Shown: in pieces, positions 20,210 to 31,816 of the stretch
Layout of the letters: the number at the start of each line of letters is the position of its first letter
Numbering within the stretch: the first letter of the stretch is position 1
Source of the DNA: Paralithodes platypus
Lineage: Eukaryota; Arthropoda; Malacostraca; Decapoda; Lithodidae
NCBI GenBank assembly: GCA_032716605.1
Contig: CM064572.1
Location: 39,561,777-39,625,776, forward strand
Direction of reading: 5' to 3'
Length of the DNA: 64,000 bases
The notes under the pieces: generated by a model
The model's database searches: none
What the model saw: only the letters and a program-made list of their open reading frames with translations
Told to the model about the DNA's origin: nothing
Made by a program: the position numbers and the translations under genes

Positions 20210-21743
20210 ACGTATCTTGATCCTCAAGTGGTTAACTTGATGAATCTAGATAGCACAGAGATATATATTAAGGTATCAGTCAGCTGAAGGCAAAACAAAA
20301 GTAAAATCTAATAAAATAATTTTCCTGTTGTTGCTTCCTTTCCTCTTGGATCTTAGGACTTAGTATCCTTTATTGACTGATACTCTTTACTTATGAAAAA
20401 TACTGAAACTAATTAGTCATGTAGTATTTATAAAGAATTATTATTTAACCGAAGCTTAGTAGGCTATGGTTATGAACCGAATAAGTTATAGCTAAAGAAG
20501 GACTATTAATTTTATAAAAAGTCTTGAAAGATAAATATTAAAGTAAGAATATTTCTGTCTCTTACCCTCTTTGAAATGAATAGATAGTTTTCTTCTATGT
20601 CCTTTTATTTATATTTAATGTAATTATTCTTGGTTCTTGTCTTACGTTAATAGTATTATATTATTATTATCATCAGGAGTAATATCAAAGTCACATAAAA
20701 AGTTAGATATATATTTAATAATTAGTTAAATTTATTTCTTAACCACGTAACATTGAGGTTTGATTATGAGTAAATAAAGTTACAGGATCGTTTCATAGAT
20801 TCGATTCAGGTCTCACTCAAATAATATGAAAAGCAAAATATAATATTTTGAAGCAAAAGAATTTTCTTCAGCTTAGGAAATCACTATAAGTAATATTAAC
20901 ACAGCCATGTTAGTCTAAGGCGATATTACTAATACGAGACAATAGCATCACCGTACTAAGCACCATTAAGCAATGTAAGCTTAATTCAAAGAAAATGAAA
21001 GAACTCGTAAGTATTAATATAAAACAATAGTATTACTTTCATCATAACCCAATTACTTAAAGAGTTGCTTTAGTCCACAAGTTAGTCAACTAAAATAGTT
21101 AAGTACATAATAATAGCGTTAACGTTAATTCCCAATTAAATAGTTAAACACATAATAATAGTGTTCACGTTAATTCCCAATCAAATAGTTAAACACATAA
21201 TAGTAGTGTTCACGTTAATTCCCAATTAAATAGTTAAACACATTACACACATTAAACACATCACGTTAATTCCCAATCACATATCTCACTAACCAACATA
21301 ACGTAAGTGTTTACACCGAACACACTTAACACACATTTATATAATCTGACTGACAGTCACAATCCCATTATAATACTTCACCCCGTCTTCCTCCAGCTGC
21401 AAGTTCACCTTCCCCAACTCCAAATGAGACTGATTTGAATGCCCACAACTCGGGTCTTATATACCAAACAATGATGGTGTAGGAACGAATCAGGAGGCGA
21501 GTGATGGTGCGCGCTCCAATCATAGCTCCTCGAATCACATAACAGGTGTGTCGTCCACTCACAGCTCCTGGCGTCGATCATACGTCATAGCATCGGTCAT
21601 CGAGGTATGGGGCGAGCTGGTATGGGACGAGATGGTTTGCCCACTCGCTCGTTCGCTCGCTAGTCTGCTTCACCACTTGGGTAGTTTGGCTCCTTGAACT
21701 CTAATTCTAACTCTTAAATTAACATACAGGGCTCCGTATGTCA
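20206..21743 (-). mobile_element. Element 1, 3' LTR (left), 1538 bp
   Basis: Near-identical to 26020-27555: I saw two single-base indels, at least one substitution and a terminal difference, which accounts for 1538 against 1536 bp. Ends TGTTACGTATC and CCGTATGTCA. Contains a 45-bp sub-repeat (cgttaattcccaat) of about 3.5 copies near 21115-21280. Short frames in the LTR are the same in both copies and are not genes. Read on the minus strand, this is the 3' LTR, preceded by a purine tract (aggggggaggtc, 21746-21758). Confidence 0.9.
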
Positions 21744-21760
21744 GACCTCCCCCCTAGAAA
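21744..21760 (-). other. Polypurine tract of element 1
   Basis: The minus strand reads ctaggggggaggtctg directly before the 3' LTR, the primer site for plus-strand DNA synthesis in LTR elements. Confidence 0.75.
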
Positions 21761-21974
21761 AGAGTTTAAGGAGTATAGTACATAATATTAAACATAATAC
21801 ATAAATAGATTCACCACCAGATTGGCAACAGCAAGATTATAATGAGGATATAATAAGGATATCACCCAAAGTAGGCAACGTCTCCAGGTACCACATCAGA
21901 ACATAGCCGGAACGTAGCTGGAGCGTTATTCGAACTGCAAGGCATCTCACAGCTGAAGGCTTAAAAGCGCACTA

Positions 21975-24900
21975 CAAAAGCATGAATTTTACCTCGCTAC
22001 AAGGGAGAGCTAATTGCCAAAATCCTCTCATTAAATTATACTTACTGCTGCAGGAGGCCAAACTGGTAAATGCAATCTTTGATCCGTGGCAGTGGGTAGG
22101 TATCGTTCTTTGTGACAGCATTGACTTGCCTATAGACCCTACAAAACCTATGGCTCCCGTCTGGCTTTGGCACAAGTATGACCGGACTACTCCACTGGCT
22201 TAAGGCCCTTGTGATCAGCTGGTTTGAAAAAATTAAGTCAAGCTCGACCTGCAGTATACTCCTGCGTTGTGGTGAGACACGGTAGGGGAATAGTTTAATG
22301 GGAGTTGCATCCCCTAAGTCGATGTCGTGCACGGCCAAAGAAGCGAGCCCTGGAGTATCACGGAACACACTGGGAGACTGAGATAAAACAGAGATTAGTT
22401 GGTTCGCTTGATCAGAGGGAAGATGACATAGTTTAGATGGTAATTCCCTCAAAGCCACTGAATTATACTGAAAGTTGGATAGGCTACATGACAAGTCAAA
22501 GTCTGCATAGATACCTTCAGGCTCTGGAACAGTCTGTTGCGGATCAGTAAGAGAACTGAAGACTTTGTCCGCACCAGGCTGCTCACAGGTCCTGACATTC
22601 ACTGCCACAGTGGGAGAATCTGGAGGAGAGGAATCAGGGGACCTATGGTAGGGCTTCAACATATTTATATGGAATACTTGCGTGGGCTTTCTCCTGTCTG
22701 GGGTAGTTACTAGATAATCGGTAATGCTCACCCTCCGAATGATCTTATATGGGCCCCTGAACTTGGCAGATAAAGGTTGGCCAAAAAGGGGGAGCAGGAC
22801 CAAAACCTCATCACCGGGCTGAAACTCCCTCTCACGGGCTTTTCTGTCATACCATTTCTTCATGGAGCTTTTAGCCACTGTCAAGTTTTGAGCGGCAAAC
22901 TCACACGAGGATCTCAGCCGGGTTTTGAAATCTGAAACATATTTGAAGAGGTTTTGGTTCCCCTCCTGGCCAACTAGGCTATCCTGCAATAGTTGCAAAG
23001 GACCTCTTACCTGGTGACCGAAAACTAGCTCATTAGGGGAAAAACCCAGGGATTCAGTTGGAACCTCACGAGTAGCAAATAAAAGAAAAGGTACCCCCTT
23101 ATCCCACTCAACTCCGGTCTCTGTACAATACTTACGTAACATTCCCTTTAATGTCTGATGATATCGTTCGAGAACCCCTGGACTCTCTGGGTGGTAAGTG
23201 CTAGACTTTACATGCTCGATACCCAACTCCTTCAGGGACTGCTGGAAAATGTTAGAGGTAAAATTAGTTCCTTGATCACTTTGCACCTCATGGGGGAAAC
23301 CCATTCTGGTGAAAAATTTGAGCAGTTCCTTGATTACAGTTGGAGCAGAGGTAGTCCTTAAGGGTATAGCCTCTGGGTAGCGAGTTGCCATGTCCATGAT
23401 AGTTAATAAATAAATGTTACCTTGGGAAGTCTTAGGCAATGGGCCTACAATGTCCACTACCACCCGAGTAAAAGGATTCTCGAAAACGGGCAAGGGCACC
23501 AGAGGATGTACAGGCACCTTCTGATTGGGTTTTCCGGTCATCTGGCAAGTGTGACACACTCTACAACACTCCACTACATCTGCACGCATTCCTGGCCAGT
23601 AAAAGTGGGATCTGATTCTGTCTAGAGTTTTTCTCACACCTAGGTGTCCTGCCAATGGTATACAATGTGCAATTTCCATGATATCTTTACGACAAGGTTT
23701 GGGGACTACTACTTGATGGACGTCCCAAGCCCCGTCATCGATTGGTCTGTGTGGCGGTCTCCATCTTCGCCACAATACTCCTCCTTTGAGGTAGAAACAT
23801 TCACCACCCTCCTCCTGCTCACATTCCTCTTCACTCACGGACCTGGCAGCTAACTCCTTGCATTCACTATCATCTCTCTGTAGCTCTACCAGGCCGCTAG
23901 GACAATTTGGAGGGGTTTCATGGTCATCTTTAGGGTCAAGATGAGCCATAAAGGTGTCAGATAAATCCACCTCAGTCACATCATCAGGCACAGTTGGAGC
24001 ATCATTCACACTCTCATCATCCCTTTCATCAACTCTTACATTCGGTACATTTCTGTCTGAGGGAACTGCTACTTGAGACATTGAACGTTTGTCAGCACAC
24101 ACAGGGAAAACAGTTGGCAACTCCTTGTCGAGCTCACCGGTTAGTGGCTCGTTAACAGGGGAAAGTGACAAAATGGAGTCTGGTCGGACCTTCTCACCTG
24201 CTACATCATTCCCCAAAAGGAGTGTTACCCCAGGCACAGGGATATCTTGAGACCTACACAAAGCTATGGTGGCCTCACCCTGTAGTAACTCGCATTCAAT
24301 TTCGCCTTTTACCAAGTATGCATAAAACTGGCCTCCAGCACCTCTCATTACAACTGGTTCGCCAGGTGGGCACTCAGTGTAAGGATTCACCATGAGGGTG
24401 CTAGTAGAACCTGTGTCTCTCAGAATTTTTACCTCATGCATGCAACCATTTAATCTCACGTTGCCAGATGAAATAAAGGGACGGTAACTGTCCTGCACTG
24501 ATGGTGAAATTATTATTGGCTTAACCCTAGTGGGTTGCACCACACATGCTACTACACCCCTGTCTAGATGATTTACGTTAGCTGCTAGGTACTCCTTCTG
24601 TCGAGAGTCCTGCATTAAAGGAACTTTTGGTGCTAGGTACTCCTTCTGTCGGGAGTCCTGCATTACAGGCACACATGGAATTTGAGATACGGCGGCAACT
24701 GTCTGCCCCGATCTCTCGGTTTTTTCCTTGGCCCAGCACTGATAAGCTAGGTGGCCTCTCATGCCACAAAAAGTACATACTTTAGGGGATACGGGAACGT
24801 TCCCTCTTTGAGCATTACTATTAGTTTGGGGCCCACCTCTGTTACCATTGCCCTGAGTCACATTTTTAGTTGGGGGAACAATTCTATTTTGGCTAGCTGG

Positions 24901-25932
24901 GGAAGACGTTATAGGCTTGTGACTGGGTCGGTCAGATTTGTGATTGGGATACTTAAAATTAGAGCTAGAATTATCGTAGGGCTTCTTTCCACGAAATTTG
25001 TTGTTGAGCACGTATGTGTCAGCCATGTCAGCGGCGTCGGCAAGACAATCTACCTTTTTCCCCTTTAAATGATAGGATACAGAAGAATCAATTTTCCATA
25101 GGAAATTTTCTAACAGGACCAACTCCTTCAGATCGTTGTAGCTTGTGACTTTCTTACTCTTGACCCAATGATTGAAAGTTTTAGTCATGGTCCTGGCAAA
25201 TACCTTATGGGTTTCTTCTACCTTCTTCTGGTTTTTACGGAAAGATTGCCTGTAAGCCTCAGGCTGCAATTGATAGGTTTTTAGGATAGCTTCTTTGAGA
25301 TTGTCATAATCCTGCCTAACTTCTGCTACTTCTGACAAATACGTGGCTCGAGCCTGCCCTGTCAAAACAGTTTGTAACATAAAAGGCCATTGATCTCTTG
25401 TCCACTTCATACCTCCAGCAACTTCCTCAAACAAAACAAAGAAATCCTGCACATTATCCTCAGTGAAAGGTGGAATGACACTAGTCATAGTTAATCCCAG
25501 AGGGGGAGCAATTTCGGGAGCATTTGTATTGAAATTTAGTTGAGCCGTACGATATTGATATTCACATTGTTCGGTCGTTGCACTGGCATTTATTCTGGCT
25601 AGTTCTAAGTCGGTATTTGCTTTTATTTTCATTCTGGCTAGTTCTAGTTCGTATATTTGATCACCGGTCAAACCAGGTGGCAATTGTACATTAAGTTGGC
25701 TAGGTTTACTAGGGATCCCACCAACTGCTCCGTCTCCCTCCCCGCCTTCTACAGGGAACAGGTGGGTTTTTAAGGTCTGAGCCACCTCTACTTTAGACAT
25801 GTTTGAGACAGATAATTGGAGATGTGAGGCAAGCACTTTCAGTTCGGATTTTGACAGACAGTCAATATCAGGGGATGTGGGTTCTGATTCTATGAAAACT
25901 CGAGCATCTTCATCATTAATTAGTTGAGGCAT
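21975..25932 (-). CDS. Element 1 gag-pol: gag (SCAN-like), zinc knuckle, protease, integrase, truncated RT
   Basis: A true ATG at 25932 starts a 1296-codon frame to 22042. Residues 205-310 resemble a SCAN-type capsid (LKEAILKTYQLQPEAYRQSF ... ELVLLENFL). CTFCGMRGHLAYQC (386-399) is a CCHC knuckle. The protease has DTG at 506-508. Integrase has HHCC (His756, His763, Cys793, Cys796), Asp827, Asp886 and Glu922 (D35E), and a GPY/F module at about 1060. Only then comes reverse transcriptase (about 1190-1296), which breaks after YPLPRIKDCI. A further RT piece (LMRGFWQLALP) follows in another frame to about 21975. The catalytic YxDD region and RNase H are absent. Integrase before RT is the order known for Gmr1-like Ty3/Gypsy elements. 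A 48-bp duplication repeats QDSRQKEYLA at 424-450. Any mobility would need RT supplied in trans. Confidence 0.9.
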
Positions 25933-25992
25933 GATTAATATTTGGTTGTTAAGTAGTGAAACGTTAATGAAACAGAGTGAAACTGTATGAAA

Positions 25993-26013
25993 CGAATCCT
26001 GGCAAGGTCGCCA
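25993..26013 (-). other. tRNA primer-binding site of element 1
   Basis: Six bases after the 5' LTR, the minus strand reads tggcgaccttgccaggattc. This is complementary to a tRNA 3' end finishing in CCA, with T-loop bases GAATCC. The gtcg-CCA end suggests a tRNA-Arg (tentative). Element 2 has the same tggcgaccttgc at 46401-46390. Confidence 0.75.
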
Positions 26014-26019
26014 CTCTTC

Positions 26020-27555
26020 TGTTACGTATCTTGATCCTCAAGTGGTTAACTTGATGAATCTAGATAGCACAGAGATATATATTAAGGTATCAGTCAGCTG
26101 AAGGCAAAACAAAAGTAAAATCTAATAAAATAATTTCCTGTTGTTGCTTCCTTTCCTCTTGGATCTTAGGACTTAGTATCCTTTATTGACTGATTCTCTT
26201 TACTTATGAAAAATACTGAAACTAATTAGTCATGTAGTATTTATAAAGAATTATTATTTAACCGAAGCTTAGTAGGCTATGGTTATGAACCGAATAAGTT
26301 ATAGCTAAAGAAGGACTATTAATTTTATAAAAAGTCTTGAAAGATAAATATTAAAGTAAGAATATTTCTGTCTCTTACCCTCTTTGAAATGAATAGATAG
26401 TTTTCTTCTATGTCCTTTTATTTATATTTAATGTAATTATTCTTGGTTCTTGTCTTACGTTAATAGTATTATATTATTATTATCATCAGGAGTAATATCA
26501 AAGTCACATAAAAAGTTAGATATATATTTAATAATTAGTTAAATTTATTTCTTAACCACGTAACATTGAGGTTTGATTATGAGTAAATAAAGTTACAGGA
26601 TCGTTTCATAGATTCGATTCAGGTCTCACTCAAATAATATGAAAAGCAAATATAATATTTTGAAGCAAAAGAATTTTCTTCAGCTTAGGAAATCACTATA
26701 AGTAATATTAACACAGCCATGTTAGTCTAAGGCGATATTACTAATACGAGACAATAGCATCACCGTACTAAGCACCATTAAGCAATGTAAGCTTAATTCA
26801 AAGAAAATGAAAGAACTCGTAAGTATTAATATAAAACAATAGTATTACTTTCATCATAACCCAATTACTTAAAGAGTTGCTTTAGTCCACAAGTTAGTCA
26901 ACTAAAATAGTTAAGTACATAATAATAGCGTTAACGTTAATTCCCAATTAAATAGTTAAACACATAATAATAGTGTTCACGTTAATTCCCAATCAAATAG
27001 TTAAACACATAATAGTAGTGTTCACGTTAATTCCCAATTAAATAGTTAAACACATTACACACATTAAACACATCACGTTAATTCCCAATCACATATCTCA
27101 CTAACCAACATAACGTAAGTGTTTACACCGAACACACTTAACACACATTTATATAATCTGACTGACAGTCACAATCCCATTATAATACTTCACCCCGTCT
27201 TCCTCCAGCTGCAAGTTCACCTTCCCCAACTCCAAATGAGACTGATTTGAATGCCCACAACTCGGGTCTTATATACCAAACAATGATGGTGTAGGAACGA
27301 ATCAGGAGGCGAGTGATGGTGCGCGCTCCAATCATAGCTCCTCGAATCACATAACAGGTGTGTCGTCCACTCACAGCTCCTGGCGTCGATCATACGTCAT
27401 AGCATCGGTCATCGAGGTATGGGGCGAGCTGGTATGGGACGAGATGGTTTGCCCACTCGCTCGTTCGCTCGCTAGTCTGCTTCACCACTTGGGTAGTTTG
27501 GCTCCTTGAACTCTAATTCTAACTCTTAAATTAACATACAGGGCTCCGTATGTGA
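26020..27555 (-). mobile_element. Element 1, 5' LTR (right), 1536 bp
   Basis: Nearly the same sequence as the left LTR, so the insertion is young. The outer end reads ccgtatgtgaga where the inner copy has ccgtatgtcaga, so the expected terminal TG is altered at the 5' end of the element. Flanked outside by a TA run, as is the other LTR, so the target duplication cannot be resolved. U3 should lie at the high-coordinate side. Confidence 0.9.
27268..27275 (-). promoter_or_regulatory. Candidate TATA box in the 5' LTR of element 1
   Basis: The minus strand reads ggtatataagacccgag, a good TATA-box context inside the expected U3. A second AT-rich candidate (tatataaatg) lies at about 27149-27158. Motif evidence only. 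Confidence 0.4.
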
Positions 27556-27598
27556 GAATATATATATATATAAAATACCCAAGTTAAGAATAACCACC

Positions 27599-27895
27599 AT
27601 GCCATCCCAACAAGAGAAAAGAAAAGGAACAGATGAAGAGGAGACTAACACAGCAGAACACAACACACACAACAGGGAAAACGAAGGGAGAGAGAGAGAG
27701 AGGGGGGGGGGGGGGGGTCACAGACAGATAATGAGAAAGACAAAACCAGCAGGAACCAGAACAAGAAGACACCCGCAGAGAAAACAAATTCACAACCACA
27801 GAAGAAACCAAACACAACATCAAAACCGCAGAAGACAACTAAAACCACAGCAAAACCACCACCACATGGCCGCCCCAATTCTGCATTGTTAGGGA
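27599..27895 (+). CDS. Low-complexity Lys/Thr/Pro-rich coding-like remnant with GA-G run
   Basis: An ATG at 27599 follows an ACC context and opens a 97-codon hydrophilic frame crossing a (GA)n-G run. In the alternative frame after the run the sequence reads like a Lys/Thr/Pro-rich tail (KTPAEK, KPQKTTKTTAKPPP). No domain is recognised. It could be the N-terminal part of a LINE ORF1 disrupted by the segment at 27994-29076, or simply repeat-derived. Low confidence. Confidence 0.25.
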
Positions 27896-27993
27896 TTTCT
27901 ATTTCATTCAGGTGTCACTGGTTGTAATTGAGGTATTGTGCTTGTTATGGTGGATGCGATCTTTAATTATTTATTATTGAATATCGTATGCAA

Positions 27994-29076
27994 TGTTATG
28001 AGCCCGGAATAATTAATTCGACCCGAAGACAGCTTAGTATCTTATATAGGAAGATATTTTTGTTCAAGAGTGTACAATCACGAGTGGTGTGGTATTGTGA
28101 GGCTTCTTGCTGCCTATCCCCCCTTTTCTCCACATTCCATTCTCCCCCTATCCCCCTACACCCTTGCTTCTACTCAATGTTCCCCCCTTTCCTCCAACTC
28201 CCTTTCTCTCCTTCGTTGCCTGACGTACGAATGATATTGATTATAACTAGGTAATAATGTATTTGGCATTTCTAATCATAAGTATTGTTTACAAGATATA
28301 TCATAGAGTTCTTGGTAAATGTAATACTTTAATTCAGCAAGCATATAATGAGTTAATGATTAATGCAGTTCGAGAGGTTGGTATCAGAGCCAGGTAAGCT
28401 AAGGGTATATAAGCCTACTTTCTGTGTGAGGCAGGGCGTGTATTCTCCACCACCATCTAAGCTGACCTGGCCTGAGTTCGCTTGTAAAAGAATCACCATG
28501 AGTTGAATAAGTATTGCCTAGGATTTGTCTATGTTTATTGATTGCTTTCACTTACTCTCTTGGAGGGTATTTATATAACTATGTATTATTTTTCTTAAGA
28601 GTGTCTTTATTATTTCACTTCAATGTTTCTCACTTTGATATTTTCACTAGAATTAACTTTTGTGTATAATTAATCATGTAAATAAATTATAATTTTATTT
28701 TACATAATCTTTTCATTGTAGCATTATGCTAATATTTTATTCTTTTGATTGTTGGGATAAATCTAAGTCAAAGTAACTAAAAATAACTAATTCTGAACGA
28801 GTGATGAGAAAGGAATAACTTTGGGGTTTTTAGGCTAAAACAGCCATTTGATATCAACTGATATTTTATGAACTTGCCACATCTTTTCACCTACCAAGGT
28901 TTTAGTGACTACAAAGAGAGTTGCTAGTATTTGTGGAAGTTTAACATGCCACTTCTTCTTGACTGAAACTGATAGTCATATTTTCCTCATTTTGTGAGGC
29001 TAAATAATAAGTCCTCGTTTTGTGTTTTTTAGTGGAATGTTTCTTTATGTTATGGGTTCGAACCCCGCTCGTAACA
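27994..29076 (+). mobile_element. Possible LTR-like segment, 1.08 kb
   Basis: Ends TGTTATGAGC and GCTCGTAACA match the TGTTAC/GTAACA ends of the other LTRs here. Inside are a TATA-like gggtatataagcc at about 28401 and an aataaa at about 28680, in LTR-like order. No second copy and no clear target duplication were found. A gggttcgaacccc near 29052 resembles a tRNA T arm. Confidence 0.35.
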
Positions 29077-29563
29077 TAACAGCATACACCCCACTACAAC
29101 AGAATAAATGGGACGCCAGAATTGTCCCCATAAATCCTCCTCTACCACCCACACCAGGCAAGACAATCAAGATAACGTTCGATAACAACAAAGCCCAGAA
29201 GAAAATGATTGTATATAGTCAGAAGAAGAAAGACCAACATAAACAAATAACAAAGGAACAGTTGCGATGCTCTTCCGCGCCGAGGCCTCCCCACCAGCCC
29301 GCGAACTTTTAGGGGGTCTACCTAATCCCCCCCCCAGAATACGCCCCCTGTACTTATGACCTGACCTCCACACACCTGACCTGGGACATAGCAGCCAAAA
29401 TCGTTACTACCCTGAAGAGAACCAAGGTAAAGCAAGCAATTCTAGGGCTTGAACTACTTAAATGTAAGCTTTCAAGTCCTAAAATTAAACCTCCCATTCA
29501 GGAAAGGATTGATACCATGGTGGATATTCTTCAAGGTCTGAAGAGTTCTTTTCCCTATTAGGT
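29022..29563 (+). pseudogene. Unrecognised coding-like remnant, about 180 codons with one internal stop
   Basis: One frame runs from 29022 to a TAG at 29310-29312 and continues in the same frame to 29563. The first part has PLPPTPGKTIKITFDNN and a Lys/Gln-rich segment; the second has PPPEYAPCTYDLTST, HLTWDIAAKIV and a long amphipathic region, and reads as real protein. A C run near 29327-29337 may mark a frameshift. The style resembles ORF1 proteins of some LINEs, but I cannot name it. Confidence 0.4.
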
Positions 29564-30320
29564 GAATTAATATTATCACATGCCATGGTATAGTGCTTAA
29601 TATTAAGCTCTCTAATAGGCTGCACCTTTGGTATTAGAAGCATAACAGCAAGGACATGTCCCCACCTTACTTCTTTTGCCAAAACCGCATTCTTATACTT
29701 GCCATGGTAAAGGTCGTTCTAATAGTTCAGACTTTGTGATACACCGTCTGGAAAACGGCACTCAACACATAGAAGTCCATACTGTATCTGTCTAACACCA
29801 TGGTCAAAGAAATATGCAGTAAAAAGGTTTAAACACCGAACTTTGGTTCTTTGAACACTCTTATAACGGTCAGTGGCAGATCGAGTGAAATAGTAAGTTC
29901 ATGATCTTACTACGGTATCTCCTCACGTTAGCCCGATACCTTGTCACTGTATCATGACACTAGCGACGCTGTATTAAAGACCCTAAATCAAGAGTACCGG
30001 AACAGAACTTCACCACCGATTAGTACAAAGGTCAGGATAGACGAGCAATAGTAACTCAGGACATGTCCTCGTTCAAGCTCGCGTTAGTCCGATGGTATAT
30101 ACCTTATGTCTTAACATTAAGGAGCTACCATTTAAGACACAAAACCAACTCATCCATCTGTATCCCTATCCACACCATCCACACGGCAGGACCACCTAAG
30201 CAGCTTGACAGAACCTAGACGAAAGGACTTGATAACTCTCATCTCTACCCCGACTGTGCTATCAGCCCCAGATCTTCAAATTGTTATATTAAGAGTGCTA
30301 CCATAAATCTCTTCAACTTC
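29564..30320. other. Spacer, nothing recognised
   Basis: Ordinary base composition without long frames, strong repeats or known motifs. Confidence 0.4.
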
Positions 30321-30545
30321 TACACCAGTGCGACCTAGGTGTAATACTTAGGACAAATAGAGCAACTAATATGACTCTGTTTGTATTCCAACACCAGTGC
30401 GATCCAGTGTAATACTAAGAACAAAAATAGAGCAACTCCCATGACTGCTTTTATTCCGACACTAGTGCAACCCCGGTGTAATACATAGAGAATAGAGTAA
30501 CTCAACTCTGTTTTATTCTTACACCAGTGCAACCAGGTGTATTGT
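30321..30545 (+). repeat. Diverged minisatellite of about 62-69 bp, four units
   Basis: acaccagtgc-a-cc-ggtgtaata recurs near 30321, 30389, 30459 and 30520, each followed by an agagcaact-like and tgttttatt-like stretch. A lone acaccagtg lies at 30672. Confidence 0.65.
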
Positions 30546-30971
30546 GTTATTCTTATGCACATACGATATAAGTGATAACCCACTAATATGCTGAGGAACC
30601 TAAGTATATCTCCTCCAAATAATAAGAGATAAGAGATAAAGTGTAGGTGAGTAAAAGTGTAAATTATACTATACACCAGTGTTTTAAAGTGTATATTCAT
30701 AGTGGAAAAGAGAGAGAGAAGCAAGTATATTCCTTTTTCCCTCGTGGATCCTCGCCCTTGCCAGGCTCATCTATATTTATATCCAATGTACTAGTGTAAA
30801 TAAGTATAGTTGTCCTACACATTGAACTATTAATTAAAGTTGTTGATAAGATGTATTCAGTGTTATATTTTACCTTTTACTCCTTGTGTGCATGTGTTGT
30901 ATGATTTTAACTTATCCAGTCGAGTATAACCTACGAAACACCAATGCAAACCCGATAAAAACCGTGGCATT

Positions 30972-30975
<4 letters not shown>

Positions 30976-31027
<52 letters not shown>

Positions 31028-31540
31028 AACAAACAGACACACACACACACATAGAGGCAGATAGACAGCAAGACAGACAGACAGATAGATGGCTAGACAC
31101 ACAGATAGATTTACATATAAATAGCAAGACAGACAGAAAGACACACACATACAGAGGTAGGTAGATAGACAGACAAATAGATAGCAAAACAGACAGAAAG
31201 ACACACACATACAGAGGTAGGTAGATAGACAGACACATAGATAGCAAAACAGACAGAAAGACACACACATACAGAGGTAGGTAGATAGACAGACAAATAG
31301 ATAGCAAAACAGACAGAAAGACACACACATACAGAGGTAGGTAGATAGACAGACAAATAGATAGCAAAACAGACAGACAGGGAGAGATATAGCCAGACAG
31401 ATAGATAGACAGACAGACAAACACATAGATATACAGTAAAGATAGACACTTGTTTGAAGGACAAATAGCCAGAAAGACAGACAGGTAGATAGCTAGCCAA
31501 AGATAGACAGACAGACAGACAAACCTTGATTTCGTAATAT
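30976..31540 (+). repeat. TA run and 60-bp minisatellite built from GATA/GACA/CA motifs
   Basis: A TA run (30976-31024) passes into (AC)n and then a 60-bp unit (acacacacatacagaggtag ... agcaaaacagacagaaag) repeated almost exactly at 31141, 31201, 31261 and 31321, with decayed edges to 31540. Because 60 is divisible by three, all frames stay open on the minus strand; these are not genes. Confidence 0.9.
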
Positions 31541-31816
31541 ATACATTACAATATACATTACATATCTTTAAAAAAGTAACATGTAATATATTTACATATA
31601 TTTACAGATATAATTAGACACACTGGTCACACAGACCCCACGACCAAAAATTAAAGGCCAAGAGTTAGTTCAAGAAGAGAATGGAATACCTGACATAAGG
31701 AAAAATTGAACACAATATAGATGATTCCATAACATAGTATATCTAAAATAGCTGAAAACCCAGTGTACAGAAGCAGTCATGTATTATTAGGCAACACTAC
31801 AGGTTGTCGACGAGGC
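31541..31816. other. AT-rich spacer beside a LINE, possibly its 3' UTR
   Basis: No coding signal. It follows the C-terminal end of the minus-strand LINE at 31817 and may belong to it. Confidence 0.35.

Noticed and set aside
21368..21562. 64-codon frame repeated identically at 27180-27374
   Set aside because: It lies in both LTRs; the identity reflects the LTR copies, and there is no domain or independent evidence of coding.
30863..31500. Repetitive Cys/Leu/Ser/Tyr frames resembling a membrane protein
   Set aside because: They are translations of a 60-bp minisatellite; three frames are open together because the unit length is divisible by three.
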